From the NCBI RefSeq assembly GCF_038024035.1, contig NZ_CP150664.1, positions 1,612,001 to 1,676,000 of the forward strand: a stretch of 64,000 bases of DNA. The letters are read 5' to 3'. The notes beneath the pieces were generated by a model. That model worked only from the letters and a program-made list of their open reading frames with translations, was not told where the DNA came from and did not search any database. Positions 18,772 through 28,249 of this stretch are shown here, piece by piece (within the stretch, counting starts at the first letter, position 1; every line of letters starts with the position of its first letter). The DNA is from Polaribacter pacificus (GTDB lineage Bacteria > Bacteroidota > Bacteroidia > Flavobacteriales > Flavobacteriaceae). Both the position numbers and the translations under genes were made by a program.

Positions 18772-20046
18772 ATGTTACAAGTTCAATTTATTAGAGAAAA
18801 CAAAGAAATTGTTTTAAACGGGTTAGCAAAAAGAAATTTTGCCAATGCCGAAACCATGATTGATGCTGTACTTGCTGCAGATGAACAACGTAGAGCGACA
18901 CAAGTATCCCTTGATACAGTATTAGAAGAATCTAATAAGCTTTCCAAAGAAATTGGACATTTTTTTAAATCGGGTGAACGTCAAAAAGCCAATCTTTTAA
19001 AAGAAAAAACAGTTCAGTTAAAAGAACAATCTAAAGAGCTGACTGAGGCCCTTAATAAAGTTTCTGACGAGTTACAAAACTTACTTTTTCAGATTCCAAA
19101 CGTACCTCATGCATCTGTGGTTGCGGGTACATCAGAAGAAGACAATGAAATAATTTTTAGCGAAGGCATCATTCCAAATCTTGGTGAAGATGCGCTTCCT
19201 CATTGGGAGCTGGCAAAAAAATACGACATCATTGATTTTGAATTAGGAACAAAAATAACCGGAGCTGGCTTCCCTGTTTATAAAGGAAAAGGTGCTCGTT
19301 TACAACGCGCGCTAATCAATTATTTTTTAGATAAAAACATTGCAGCAGGTTACAAAGAATATCAGGTACCTCATTTAATCAATGAGGCTTCTGGAATTGG
19401 CACGGGTCAATTACCAGACAAGGAAGGTCAGATGTATCATGTGGGTGTTGATGATTTATACTTAATTCCAACAGCCGAAGTGCCTATTACCAACATGTTT
19501 CGCGGTAATTTAATTTCTGAAGATGATTTTCCAATACTTTGTACTGGATACACTCCTTGTTTTAGAAGAGAAGCTGGAAGCTACGGAGCTCATGTTAGAG
19601 GCTTAAATAGGTTGCATCAATTTGACAAGGTAGAAATTGTAAGGATAGAGCACCCCGATAATTCATATCAGGCTTTAAATGGTATGGTAGAGCATATTAA
19701 AGAGATCCTAAGAGAATTAAAATTGCCTTATAGAATATTGCGTTTGTGTGGAAGTGATACCGGTTTTACATCGGCATTGACCTTTGATTTTGAATTGTTT
19801 TCTACCGCGCAAGATCGTTGGCTAGAAATTAGCTCAGCTTCTAATTTTGAAACCTTTCAGGCCAATAGATTAAAGTTACGCTATAAAAATAAAGAAGGAA
19901 AAAGCCAATTGGTACACACCTTAAACGGAAGCTCTCTAGCATTGCCTAGAGTATTGGCTGGGATTTTAGAAAATTACCAAACAGCCGATGGAATAAAAAT
20001 ACCAGATGTATTAGTTCCATATTGTGGCTTTGACACAATTAATTAA
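18772..20046 (+). CDS. serS: Seryl-tRNA synthetase
   Basis: Charges tRNA-Ser; class II synthetase of 424 residues. The N-terminal coiled-coil arm (about residues 30-105, rich in Lys, Glu and Leu) binds the long variable arm of the tRNA. The catalytic domain has the TAEVPITNMFRG segment, motif 2 FRREAGSYGAHVRGLNRLHQF and motif 3 with NGSSLALPRVLAGILEN. Length and motifs are standard. Single gene with its own promoter and a strong hairpin terminator. Confidence 0.97.
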   Translation: MLQVQFIRENKEIVLNGLAKRNFANAETMIDAVLAADEQRRATQVSLDTVLEESNKLSKEIGHFFKSGERQKANLLKEKTVQLKEQSKELTEALNKVSDELQNLLFQIPNVPHASVVAGTSEEDNEIIFSEGIIPNLGEDALPHWELAKKYDIIDFELGTKITGAGFPVYKGKGARLQRALINYFLDKNIAAGYKEYQVPHLINEASGIGTGQLPDKEGQMYHVGVDDLYLIPTAEVPITNMFRGNLISEDDFPILCTGYTPCFRREAGSYGAHVRGLNRLHQFDKVEIVRIEHPDNSYQALNGMVEHIKEILRELKLPYRILRLCGSDTGFTSALTFDFELFSTAQDRWLEISSASNFETFQANRLKLRYKNKEGKSQLVHTLNGSSLALPRVLAGILENYQTADGIKIPDVLVPYCGFDTIN

Positions 20047-20052
20047 TCTTTT

Positions 20053-20084
20053 AAAAAGTGCGTTTGATATCAAGCGCACTTTTT
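20053..20084. terminator. Terminator after serS, also at the end of the 47-codon gene
   Basis: Near-perfect 32-base palindrome, AAAAAGTGCG ... CGCACTTTTT, with an inner TTGATATCAA. It overlaps the TAA of the convergent small gene by two bases, so it probably ends both transcripts. Confidence 0.85.
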
Positions 20085-20226
20085 AGTTAGCAACAACTGC
20101 CAACATCATTCTCTTATAGTTATTCATGGCTATCAATGCATTTAAATAAGCAGCTATTTGGCCGTTTTTCATAAACTGTATAGAATCTTTTTTTGCGCTT
20201 TCGTATTGTTTTTTTAGTTCTTTCAT
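20083..20226 (-). CDS. Small protein of 47 residues, unknown function
   Basis: Reads from an ATG at 20226 to a TAA at 20083-20085: MKELKKQYESAKKDSIQF, then MKNGQIAAYLNALIAMN, then NYKRMMLAVVAN. It is amphipathic and looks largely helical, with Lys/Glu spacing on one side and a hydrophobic C-terminal half; no signal peptide and no cysteine. It lies between serS and the TPR gene on the opposite strand, and a strong hairpin begins exactly at its stop codon. Composition and the clean terminator argue for a real gene. I have an uncertain impression of similar short proteins in other Flavobacteriaceae. No function is proposed. Confidence 0.6.
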   Translation of the reverse strand: MKELKKQYESAKKDSIQFMKNGQIAAYLNALIAMNNYKRMMLAVVAN

Positions 20227-20336
20227 GATCTTCAATAGTTAGTGATTATATTAAGTAGACAACTTTTGTGCCAAAATGTTACATCAAATACTAAAAAATC
20301 ATGCTGCTTTAGGAATATTTTAACGTTTTTGTTGAT

Positions 20337-20344
20337 TATCTTTG
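20337..20344 (+). promoter_or_regulatory. Candidate -7 box for the TPR gene (leaderless position)
   Basis: TATCTTTG ends 6 bases before the ATG at 20351, so initiation would fall at or next to the start codon. Confidence 0.5.
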
Positions 20345-20350
20345 GAATAC

Positions 20351-22123
20351 ATGAAAAAGCTATTCATCCTTTTTTTACTATTAATCAGTCAAGTGATTTT
20401 TGCTCAAAGTGAACTTCTTTTGGCTGAAAATTACTTTCGCAAAGGCGAGTATGAAAAAGCAGAACAACTGTATCAGTTGTTATTTGATAAGAACCCACAA
20501 AACACAACCTATCTTAAACGATTGATTTCTTGTTTTCAGGAAACAGCAAAATTTACTGCCGCAGAAGAACTGCTTCAAAAACAGTTAACAAAAAGACCTA
20601 ATGAAACGTATTTATATGTAGAATTGGGTTATAATTATGATCGACAACAACTAAAAGAACAGGCAACTACTCAGTACAAAAAAGCTTTAGAATCAATAGA
20701 TAAATACCCAGAGTTTGGTGGATATATTGCTCGGCTGTTTAAAGAAAATTCTCTCTTGGATTTTGCTATCGAAGCCTATCAAAAGACCATGCAACTGAAC
20801 CCTGATTTAAACTACAATTTTCAGATTGCTCAAATTTATGGAGAGCAAGGTTCCTTTGAAAAAATGTTTACAGCCTATATAAATTTGCTAAACACCAATG
20901 ACGCCTACTTGCCAACGGTTCAGCGATTTACAAGCCCTTATATTACAGATGATCCAGAGGATAAAAACAATATACTGTTTAAAAAAGTAGTCATCAAAAA
21001 ATCAATCAGCAATCCAAAAAATGTATGGAATCAATTGTTGAGTTGGGTTTTTACTCAGCAAAAAGAATACGACAAAGCCTTTATCCAAGAAAAGGCCTTG
21101 TTTCAAAGAAATCCGGAGTTTATTAATAACATCATCAATTTAGGGGTGCTAGCCTATAAGGCAGAGGATTATAAAATTGCACAAGAATGCTTTGACTTTG
21201 TCAAAGAAAAAAGTCCTTTGGGGGATTATAAACGAATTGCAGCTAGCTATGTGCTTCAGATTGCCATAGAAGTAAAACAACCAGATATTGACAAGCTCTT
21301 TAGTGCTTTTTTTGATGAATTTGGGCAAAACAGCAGCACCTTTCAGGCACAATTGCTCTATGCAAACTACCTAACCTTTCAAAAAGATCAAACAGATAAA
21401 GCCATCTTGGTTTTAAACGAGGCCATGAAGCATACCACCTCTAAATTTAACCATGCAAAAGTAAAGCTTCAATTGGGTGATATTTACGTATATCTTGGAA
21501 AGTTTAACAAAGCCTTGATTGAATTCTCTAAAGTACAAACCAGTATTAAAGACCATCCTATCTCACAAGAAGCGCGATTTAAAGTAGCGCAAACATCCTA
21601 CTTTAAAAATGATTTTGATTGGGCCAAGGCACAACTCAAGGTGTTAAAAGCTTCTACAACACAGCTAATCGCCAATGATGCTTTAGAATTGTTTTTGATT
21701 ATTTCTAACAACCAACCAAAAGATTCTACAGACCTGAGTTTAAATAAATATGCAAAAACGGATTTGTTGGCCTTTCAGGAAAAAAATGAAGCAGCCATAT
21801 TGGGCTTACAAAGTTTACTTAATGAGTATAAGGGCTATCCGATAGAAGACGAAGCGCTCTACAAACAAGCCGGATTATTTGTAAAAACAAATCAATTAGA
21901 GAGCGCCATTAAAAACTACCTTCAACTAATCGCTATAAACAAAGAAGGAATTTTGGTAGATGATGCCTATTATCAACTAGCCGAACTCTATTCTACAAAA
22001 TTAAATAACACAGAAAAGGCTTCAGAATACTATCAAAAGATTATTTTTGAACATCCTTCTAGTATTTATTTGGTTGATGCTAGAAAAAAATTCAGGAAAT
22101 TAAGAGGAGATGCAGTTCAATAA
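20351..22123 (+). CDS. Exported tetratricopeptide-repeat protein
   Basis: 590 residues starting at ATG 20351 (a TTG nine bases earlier lies inside the promoter box). A signal peptide ends at VIFAQ. TPR-like helical pairs cover most of the length, e.g. LAENYFRKGEYEKAEQLYQLL, YVELGYNYDRQQLKEQATTQY, KLQLGDIYVYLGKFNKALIEF, and YQLAELYSTKLNNTEKASEYY near the C-terminus. Probably a periplasmic or outer-membrane-associated scaffold; a role in envelope assembly would be a guess. It heads a run with DUF4286, rsmA and mgtE, with a 54-base gap to the next gene. Confidence 0.85.
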   Translation: MKKLFILFLLLISQVIFAQSELLLAENYFRKGEYEKAEQLYQLLFDKNPQNTTYLKRLISCFQETAKFTAAEELLQKQLTKRPNETYLYVELGYNYDRQQLKEQATTQYKKALESIDKYPEFGGYIARLFKENSLLDFAIEAYQKTMQLNPDLNYNFQIAQIYGEQGSFEKMFTAYINLLNTNDAYLPTVQRFTSPYITDDPEDKNNILFKKVVIKKSISNPKNVWNQLLSWVFTQQKEYDKAFIQEKALFQRNPEFINNIINLGVLAYKAEDYKIAQECFDFVKEKSPLGDYKRIAASYVLQIAIEVKQPDIDKLFSAFFDEFGQNSSTFQAQLLYANYLTFQKDQTDKAILVLNEAMKHTTSKFNHAKVKLQLGDIYVYLGKFNKALIEFSKVQTSIKDHPISQEARFKVAQTSYFKNDFDWAKAQLKVLKASTTQLIANDALELFLIISNNQPKDSTDLSLNKYAKTDLLAFQEKNEAAILGLQSLLNEYKGYPIEDEALYKQAGLFVKTNQLESAIKNYLQLIAINKEGILVDDAYYQLAELYSTKLNNTEKASEYYQKIIFEHPSSIYLVDARKKFRKLRGDAVQ

Positions 22124-22177
22124 AACGAGCTCATTAAAACCATTAAAAATATATCCACCTTTTTAATAAAAACCTAT

Positions 22178-22495
22178 ATGTATATCTATAATGTAACCAT
22201 CAATATTGACGAAAGTATTCACGATACTTGGCTTACTTGGATTCATCAACACATTCCAGAGGTACTGGCGACAGGCAAATTTGTAAATGCCAAGCTTACT
22301 CAAGTTTTGGTTGAAGAAGAGATGGGCGGCATAACTTATGCGGTACAATACCAAGCAAAATCACGTGAAGATTTAGATAGTTATTACAAGGATCATGCTG
22401 ATTCATTGCGCGGTGATGCGCTTCAAAAATTTGCAGATAAGATAGTCTCATTCAGAACTGAATTGAAAATAGTAAACGAATTTTATCCAAAATAA
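22178..22495 (+). CDS. DUF4286 family protein
   Basis: 105-residue cytoplasmic protein, [21 protein letters not shown] at the start and [13 protein letters not shown] at the end, matching the Bacteroidota DUF4286 family (ferredoxin-like/dimeric barrel appearance). No catalytic motif is visible. It lies 13 bases upstream of rsmA, probably in the same transcript. Function unknown. Confidence 0.85.
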   Translation: MYIYNVTINIDESIHDTWLTWIHQHIPEVLATGKFVNAKLTQVLVEEEMGGITYAVQYQAKSREDLDSYYKDHADSLRGDALQKFADKIVSFRTELKIVNEFYPK

Positions 22496-22508
22496 CCACC
22501 AATACACA

Positions 22509-23312
22509 ATGAGCGTAAAGGCAAAAAAACACTTAGGGCAGCATTTTTTAACGGATGAAGACATCGCTAAAAAAATTGCAAATTCATTAGAAGGAACCAA
22601 CTATGATCACGTCTTAGAAATTGGTCCTGGAATGGGTGTGCTCACAAAGTATTTATTGCAAAACAAGCCCAAAGTAACTGTAATGGAACTCGATAGAGAA
22701 TCAGTGGCCTATCTCAAAGATACCTTTCCTTTAGAGCACTTACAATTAAACACTACCAAAGAAAATTTTAACATCCTTGAAGGTGATTTTTTAAAGCATG
22801 ATCTCAGTGAGTTATTTCAAAAGCAACAGGTCGCTATCATCGGTAATTTTCCGTATAATATTTCTACTCAAATTGTTTTTAAAGCACTAGAAAACAGAGC
22901 TTATGTACCTGAGTTTTCTGGAATGTTTCAAAAAGAAGTCGCTCAAAGAATTGCAGAAAAAGCAGGAAGCAAAGTCTATGGAATTCTCTCCGTACTAACC
23001 CAAGCATTTTACGAGGTTGAATATTTATTTACAGTACCTCCAACGGTTTTTAATCCGCCGCCAAAAGTAGATTCTGGAGTCATTAGAATGACCAGAAAAG
23101 AAAATTTTACCTTGCCTGTAGATGAAAAATTGTTTTTTAGAGTGGTAAAGATGGCCTTTAATCAACGAAGAAAAATGCTTCGGAAAAGTCTAAACTCTTT
23201 CAATCTTTCGGAAAGCTTAAAGGAAGACCCTATCTTTGCGAAACGCCCAGAACAATTGTCTGTTCAAGAATTTATTTCACTCACCCAAAAATTAATAGAA
23301 AATGGCATTTGA
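22509..23312 (+). CDS. rsmA: 16S rRNA (A1518/A1519-N6) dimethyltransferase
   Basis: Also called KsgA; dimethylates two adjacent adenines near the 3' end of 16S rRNA using SAM. 267 residues with [18 protein letters not shown] at the start, SAM motif [12 protein letters not shown] (about residues 37-47), motif IV NFPYNIS and a C-terminal helical domain with [12 protein letters not shown]. The last 11 bases overlap the start of mgtE, indicating translational coupling. Confidence 0.96.
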   Translation: MSVKAKKHLGQHFLTDEDIAKKIANSLEGTNYDHVLEIGPGMGVLTKYLLQNKPKVTVMELDRESVAYLKDTFPLEHLQLNTTKENFNILEGDFLKHDLSELFQKQQVAIIGNFPYNISTQIVFKALENRAYVPEFSGMFQKEVAQRIAEKAGSKVYGILSVLTQAFYEVEYLFTVPPTVFNPPPKVDSGVIRMTRKENFTLPVDEKLFFRVVKMAFNQRRKMLRKSLNSFNLSESLKEDPIFAKRPEQLSVQEFISLTQKLIENGI

Positions 23313-24654
23313 AATTACTGATGAGTTTCTAGAAAACCTGGTTGGATTGATCTATGAAAACAATGATCTTGAAATAAAGAAACTTTTTAAAGAAGTCCAT
23401 TTTGCAGATGTTGCAGAAGTTTTAGACGAAGTTAGTTTTGATGAAGCTATTTATATTATAAAGCTTTTAGATAGTGAAAAAACATCAGAAATTCTTACCG
23501 AGCTAGACGAGGATACACGTGAAAAAATTCTAGAAAATCTATCAGCCAAAGAAATTGCAGATGAAGTTGGTGAAATGGACTCTGATGATGCAGCAGATAT
23601 TATTGGAGAGCTTTCAGAAGAACGTCAAGAGCGCGTAATTAACGCTTTAGAAGATGATGAATTAGCGGCAGACATTAAAGAGTTACTGTCTTATCAAGAC
23701 AATACTGCAGGTGCATTGATGGCAAAAGAATTGGTTAAAGTCTATGAAACTTGGACCGTAGCTGGCTGTATGCGCAGAATTAGAGGACAGGCCAAAGAAG
23801 TAACGAGAGTACATTCTATTTATGTTGTTGATAAAGAAGATAAATTGGTCGGTAGACTGTCTTTAAAAGATTTAATTATCGCTAAATCTGATCAAAAAAT
23901 TGCTGAAATTTCAAAGGCAAAGGTTGATGCTGTAAATGTGAATGAAGATGATGAAAAGGTTGCTAAAATCATGGCTAAATACGATTTAGAAGCAATCCCG
24001 GTTATAGATGACAACAATGTCTTATTGGGTAGAATTACCATTGATGATATTGTCGATGTATTAAAAGAGGAGGCAGACAAAGATTACCAAATGGCAGCAG
24101 GGATATCGCAAGATGTTGAGGCCAATGACACCATTTGGGAGCTTACCAAAGCTCGATTGCCTTGGTTAATCTTAGCGCTATTTGGAGGCTTTATCTCGGT
24201 CTCTATTTTAGGAGGTTTTGAAACAGCCATGGATACCTATCCTGCTCTGTTTTTCTTTACCCCTTTGATTGCTGCAATGGCAGGAAATGTTGGGGTTCAA
24301 TCTTCTGCAATTATTGTTCAGGGTTTGGCAAATGACAGTTTAAAAGGCTCCTTGTGGAGACGCTTATTTAAAGAAGTTTTACAAAGTTTAATCAATGGTT
24401 TTGTCTTAGCTGCTTTGCTAATGTCTGCAGGAATGCTTTTCTTAGGATTTAAAGTAGAAATCGGAGTTACCGTTGCTATTTCATTAATCTCTGTAATTAT
24501 GATTGCTTCTATTGTAGGAACATTTGTCCCTATTATTTTAGACAAAAGAGGTGTTGATCCAGCGCTTGCCACTGGTCCTTTTATTACCACCAGCAATGAT
24601 ATTTTTGGAATCTTAATTTACTTTATGATTGCCAAAATAATCCTGGGTTTTTAA
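23302..24654 (+). CDS. mgtE: Magnesium transporter MgtE
   Basis: Inner-membrane Mg2+ channel, 450 residues. Order of domains: acidic N-terminal helical domain (about 1-125), CBS pair (about 130-255, DLIIAKSD / [13 protein letters not shown]), plug helix, then five transmembrane helices from residue ~283. Pore-lining motifs GNVGVQSSA and [18 protein letters not shown] are intact. It overlaps rsmA by 11 bases. No magnesium riboswitch is expected or seen, since the start lies inside rsmA. Confidence 0.96.
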   Translation: MAFEITDEFLENLVGLIYENNDLEIKKLFKEVHFADVAEVLDEVSFDEAIYIIKLLDSEKTSEILTELDEDTREKILENLSAKEIADEVGEMDSDDAADIIGELSEERQERVINALEDDELAADIKELLSYQDNTAGALMAKELVKVYETWTVAGCMRRIRGQAKEVTRVHSIYVVDKEDKLVGRLSLKDLIIAKSDQKIAEISKAKVDAVNVNEDDEKVAKIMAKYDLEAIPVIDDNNVLLGRITIDDIVDVLKEEADKDYQMAAGISQDVEANDTIWELTKARLPWLILALFGGFISVSILGGFETAMDTYPALFFFTPLIAAMAGNVGVQSSAIIVQGLANDSLKGSLWRRLFKEVLQSLINGFVLAALLMSAGMLFLGFKVEIGVTVAISLISVIMIASIVGTFVPIILDKRGVDPALATGPFITTSNDIFGILIYFMIAKIILGF

Positions 24655-24657
24655 TCG

Positions 24658-25185
24658 TTAAAAACGTTTTTGAAAGAGATCCCAAAGTACGATTCCACAA
24701 CTTACAGAGATGTTTAATGAGTGTTTAGTCCCCAATTGAGGGATTTCTATACACAAATCTGCAGCAGAAACCACTTCTTGTTGAACCCCTTTTACCTCAT
24801 TGCCCATTACCACAGCATATTTTTGATTTTCTTGAGGCACAAAATCATTGAGCATGGTGCTGTTTTCTGCTTGTTCTATAGCCAAGACCTGAACACCATC
24901 TGCCTTTAATTTATTGACCAAGCTTAAGGTATCTGATACATACTCCCAATCTACAGATTCTGTAGCTCCAAGAGCTGTTTTATGAATGTCTTTGTTAGGT
25001 GGTGTGGCTGTGATTCCGCAGAGGTAAATTTTTTCGATTAAAAAAGCATCACTAGTTCTAAACACAGAGCCGATATTGTTTAAACTTCTAATATTGTCTA
25101 AAACCACAATCAAAGGTGTTTTTGAAACCTCTTTAAAATCAGAAACGGACAATCTGTTGAGTTCGCTATTTTTTAATTTTCTCAT
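24658..25185 (-). CDS. TrmH-family (SPOUT) RNA 2'-O-methyltransferase
   Basis: 175 residues from the ATG at 25185 (MRKLKNSELNRLSV); an ATG 33 bases upstream is possible but adds a stretch (MIEHHQTIPHP) not expected for the family. SPOUT motifs: NIRSLNNIGSVFRTSDAF, GNEVKGVQQEV and IPQLGTKHSLNISV, which form the knotted SAM site. Methylates a ribose in tRNA or rRNA; the exact nucleotide is not predictable. Convergent with mgtE (3-base gap) and divergent from mutS. Confidence 0.88.
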   Translation of the reverse strand: MRKLKNSELNRLSVSDFKEVSKTPLIVVLDNIRSLNNIGSVFRTSDAFLIEKIYLCGITATPPNKDIHKTALGATESVDWEYVSDTLSLVNKLKADGVQVLAIEQAENSTMLNDFVPQENQKYAVVMGNEVKGVQQEVVSAADLCIEIPQLGTKHSLNISVSCGIVLWDLFQKRF

Positions 25186-25282
25186 AGGATGTGGGATTGT
25201 TTGATGATGTTCAATCAAAACAAAAGATGAATCACTAAAACTTTTTCTATCTTCGCAAAACTAATTTAAAATTCTGAAAGAC

Positions 25283-27913
25283 TTGGCAAAAGCTCCTACA
25301 AAAAAGGTAACACCCTTGATGAAACAATACAACGCAATCAAGATTAAATATCCTGATGCCATTTTGTTATTTCGCGTGGGTGATTTTTATGAAACCTTTG
25401 GAGAAGATGCTAAAAAAGCAGCAGGGATTTTAGGAATTATTCTCACCAAAAGAGGCGCTGGTAGTGAAACGGAAACTGCCTTAGCCGGTTTTCCACATCA
25501 CTCCTTAAACACCTATTTACCCAAACTGGTAAAAGCCGGATTGCGTGTGGCCATTTGCGATCAATTAGAAGATCCAAAAATGACCAAAACCATCGTAAAA
25601 AGAGGGGTTACAGAATTGGTAACCCCGGGAGTTTCTTTAAATGATGAAGTTTTACAAAGCAAGAATAACAACTTTTTAGCCGCTGTTCATTTTGACACTT
25701 CTGGCAGAAAAGGCAGTAAAACACAATTGGGTGTTTCTTTTTTAGATGTATCAACTGGAGAATTTTTAGTATCACAAGGGAATGAAGAATACATTGATAA
25801 ATTACTTCAGAATTTTAACCCAAGTGAAATATTAGTCGAAAAGAAAAACAAACAAGCCTTTGCCAACTTATTTGACAATCGCTACTATACTTTTTATTTA
25901 GACGATTGGGTTTTTCAGAGTGACTATGCAACAGAAACCTTGCAAAATCATTTTAAAGTACAAAATCTAAAAGGTTTTGGGATACAAGAATTGACTGCAG
26001 GAATTGTTGCTGCAGGAGCTGTATTGTATTATTTATCCGAAACCCAACACAAGCAATTATCACATTTACAGCAAATAAGTCGTATTGCAGAAGAGAACTA
26101 TGTTTGGATGGACCGCTTTACGGTTAGAAACTTAGAATTGTATCACGGAACCTCTGTAAATTCAGTAACGCTTTTAGACTGTATTGATGCCACCATCTCT
26201 TCTATGGGAGGTCGCTTGCTTAAACGTTGGTTGGCCTTACCTTTAAAAAAGCTGGAGCAAATTCAAAAAAGACAAGAAATCGTAAAGTTTTTAATTGATT
26301 CTGATGATTTTTATAAAACCGTTAGCTATCAGCTAGCGCAAATAAGCGATATAGAACGCTTAATCTCTAAGGTAGCAACTGGGAAAGTCTCTCCAAGAGA
26401 ATTGGTTTTGCTTAAAGACTCTTTACAGGCCATTTTACCTATCAAAACCGCAGCAGAAAAAAGCAAGCACAAAGCCGTACAAGAAATTGGCAATGCGCTC
26501 TCAGACTGCAAAGAACTCATTGCTAAAATAGCCGAAGTTGTAAAAGACAATGCACCTGTAAACATCAATAAAGGAAATGCCATAGCAAGTGGAGTCTCAA
26601 CAGAATTAGATGATTTGCGCGCTATTGCTACCACTGGGAAAGAGTATTTAGACGGCATGCTAGAAAGAGAGACTGCACGTACGGGTATTAGCAGTTTAAA
26701 AATCGCCTTTAACAATGTGTTTGGCTACTATATAGAAGTTAGAAATACCCATAAAGACAAGGTTCCAGAAGAGTGGATACGCAAACAGACCTTGGTCAAT
26801 GCAGAACGCTATATTACTGAAGAACTTAAAGAATACGAAAGCAAAATTTTAGGTGCCGAAGAAAAGATTCAAACCTTAGAAAATGAAATCTTTAACAAGC
26901 TTATAGGCTTTGTTCTTAATTTTGTGGAGCCTGTACAGCAAAATGCACAGTTGATTGCAAAAATTGATTGTTTGCTCTCCTTTGCAAAAACAGCCATTGA
27001 CAATAATTATGTACGTCCTGTCTTGGATGATAGTACTGATCTAGAAATTAAAAACGGTCGTCATCCTGTCATCGAAAAACAATTAGCTCTTGGCGAAGAA
27101 TACATCGCCAATGACGTAGTCTTAAATAGAAATCAGCAACAAATTACAATGATTACTGGACCGAATATGTCTGGTAAATCAGCTATTTTACGTCAAACAG
27201 CACTCATTGTGGTTTTAGCGCAAATGGGAAGTTATGTCCCTGCACAAAACGCTCGAATTGGCCTTGTAGATAAGATTTTTACAAGAGTTGGTGCCAGTGA
27301 TAATATTTCGATGGGTGAAAGTACCTTTATGGTAGAGATGAATGAAACCGCTTCTATTCTTAACAATCTTTCTGAGCGTAGTTTGGTCTTGTTAGACGAG
27401 ATTGGAAGAGGAACTTCTACTTATGACGGTATTTCTATTGCTTGGGCCATTGCAGAATTTTTGCACGAGCATCCAGCCAAAGCCAAAACACTTTTTGCAA
27501 CGCATTATCATGAGTTAAATGATATGACAGAGACTTTTGAACGCATCAAAAACTTTAATGTGTCTGTTAAAGAACTCTCTGATACCATTATCTTTTTAAG
27601 AAAACTGGTAGCTGGAGGGAGCAATCACAGTTTTGGTATTCATGTTGCCAAACTAGCCGGAATGCCCTCACAGGTTATACATCGAGCCAATAAAATTCTA
27701 GAAAAACTAGAAGAATCACATTCGCAACAAGAAGTAAAAGACCGTTTAAAAGGAGTCCAAGAACAAGAAATGCAATTGAGCTTTTTTCAATTAGACGATC
27801 CTTTACTAGAAAACATCAAAGAAGAAATTTTATCAACCAACATAGATACTTTAACGCCAATTGAGGCTTTGATGAAGCTGAATGAGATTAAGCGGATGCT
27901 GATAAAAAAATAA
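25283..27913 (+). CDS. mutS: DNA mismatch repair ATPase MutS
   Basis: 876 residues; recognises mismatches and small loops. The N-terminal mismatch-binding motif LFRVGDFYETFGEDA contains the Phe-x-Glu wedge. The ATPase domain has Walker A TGPNMSGKSAILRQ (about residue 624), STFMVEMNETA and Walker B LVLLDEIGRGTSTYDG. Start: the TTG at 25283 gives MAKAPTKKVTPLMKQY, the standard family N-terminus; the first in-frame ATG is 36 bases later and would still keep the mismatch motif. A TATCTTCG sequence at 25248-25255 may be its -7 box. Confidence 0.96.
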   Translation: MAKAPTKKVTPLMKQYNAIKIKYPDAILLFRVGDFYETFGEDAKKAAGILGIILTKRGAGSETETALAGFPHHSLNTYLPKLVKAGLRVAICDQLEDPKMTKTIVKRGVTELVTPGVSLNDEVLQSKNNNFLAAVHFDTSGRKGSKTQLGVSFLDVSTGEFLVSQGNEEYIDKLLQNFNPSEILVEKKNKQAFANLFDNRYYTFYLDDWVFQSDYATETLQNHFKVQNLKGFGIQELTAGIVAAGAVLYYLSETQHKQLSHLQQISRIAEENYVWMDRFTVRNLELYHGTSVNSVTLLDCIDATISSMGGRLLKRWLALPLKKLEQIQKRQEIVKFLIDSDDFYKTVSYQLAQISDIERLISKVATGKVSPRELVLLKDSLQAILPIKTAAEKSKHKAVQEIGNALSDCKELIAKIAEVVKDNAPVNINKGNAIASGVSTELDDLRAIATTGKEYLDGMLERETARTGISSLKIAFNNVFGYYIEVRNTHKDKVPEEWIRKQTLVNAERYITEELKEYESKILGAEEKIQTLENEIFNKLIGFVLNFVEPVQQNAQLIAKIDCLLSFAKTAIDNNYVRPVLDDSTDLEIKNGRHPVIEKQLALGEEYIANDVVLNRNQQQITMITGPNMSGKSAILRQTALIVVLAQMGSYVPAQNARIGLVDKIFTRVGASDNISMGESTFMVEMNETASILNNLSERSLVLLDEIGRGTSTYDGISIAWAIAEFLHEHPAKAKTLFATHYHELNDMTETFERIKNFNVSVKELSDTIIFLRKLVAGGSNHSFGIHVAKLAGMPSQVIHRANKILEKLEESHSQQEVKDRLKGVQEQEMQLSFFQLDDPLLENIKEEILSTNIDTLTPIEALMKLNEIKRMLIKK

Positions 27914-27947
27914 GAAAATCTTACCAAGGACAAATGAAAATAACTCT

Positions 27948-27955
27948 TATCTTTG
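27948..27955 (+). promoter_or_regulatory. Candidate -7 box for tatA
   Basis: TATCTTTG ends 8 bases before the ATG at 27964. It lies inside the frame that would be coding if the upstream ATG at 27934 were used, which favours the later start. Confidence 0.5.
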
Positions 27956-27963
27956 TCATCACT

Positions 27964-28236
27964 ATGAGTACACACTTTTTATTTATTGGCGGACCAGAAA
28001 TTGTTGTCATTGGGCTGTTAGTAGTTATGCTTTTTGGAGCCGACAAAATTCCTGAAATCGCCCGTGGTTTAGGGAAGGGAATGCGTCAGCTAAAAGATGC
28101 TACCAATGAAATTAAAAGAGAAATTAATGACACTGCCAATACTGAAGGGATTGATATGGATGTTACTAAAGACATCACTTCAGAAATCAATAAGGTAAAG
28201 GATGAGATTACAGGGCCTATTAAAAGGAATAAATAA
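27964..28236 (+). CDS. tatA: Sec-independent translocase subunit TatA/E
   Basis: 90 residues: short N-terminus, one transmembrane helix (about residues 11-24, EIVVIGLLVVMLFG), then the hinge and amphipathic helix ADKIPEIARGLGKGMRQLKD characteristic of TatA, and a charged C-tail. It forms the pore of the twin-arginine export pathway. I prefer the ATG at 27964 over that at 27934: homologues begin just before the membrane helix and the promoter-like box lies between the two ATGs. tatC is not in this window. Confidence 0.92.
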   Translation: MSTHFLFIGGPEIVVIGLLVVMLFGADKIPEIARGLGKGMRQLKDATNEIKREINDTANTEGIDMDVTKDITSEINKVKDEITGPIKRNK

Positions 28237-28249
28237 ACTTTAAGGCTTT

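Noticed and set aside
23302..23312. 11-base overlap of rsmA and mgtE
   Set aside because: Ordinary translational coupling, and a common gene order in flavobacteria; nothing further needed.
26329..26715. 128-codon frame antisense to mutS
   Set aside because: Opposite strand of a conserved MutS region; composition is typical of a shadow frame.
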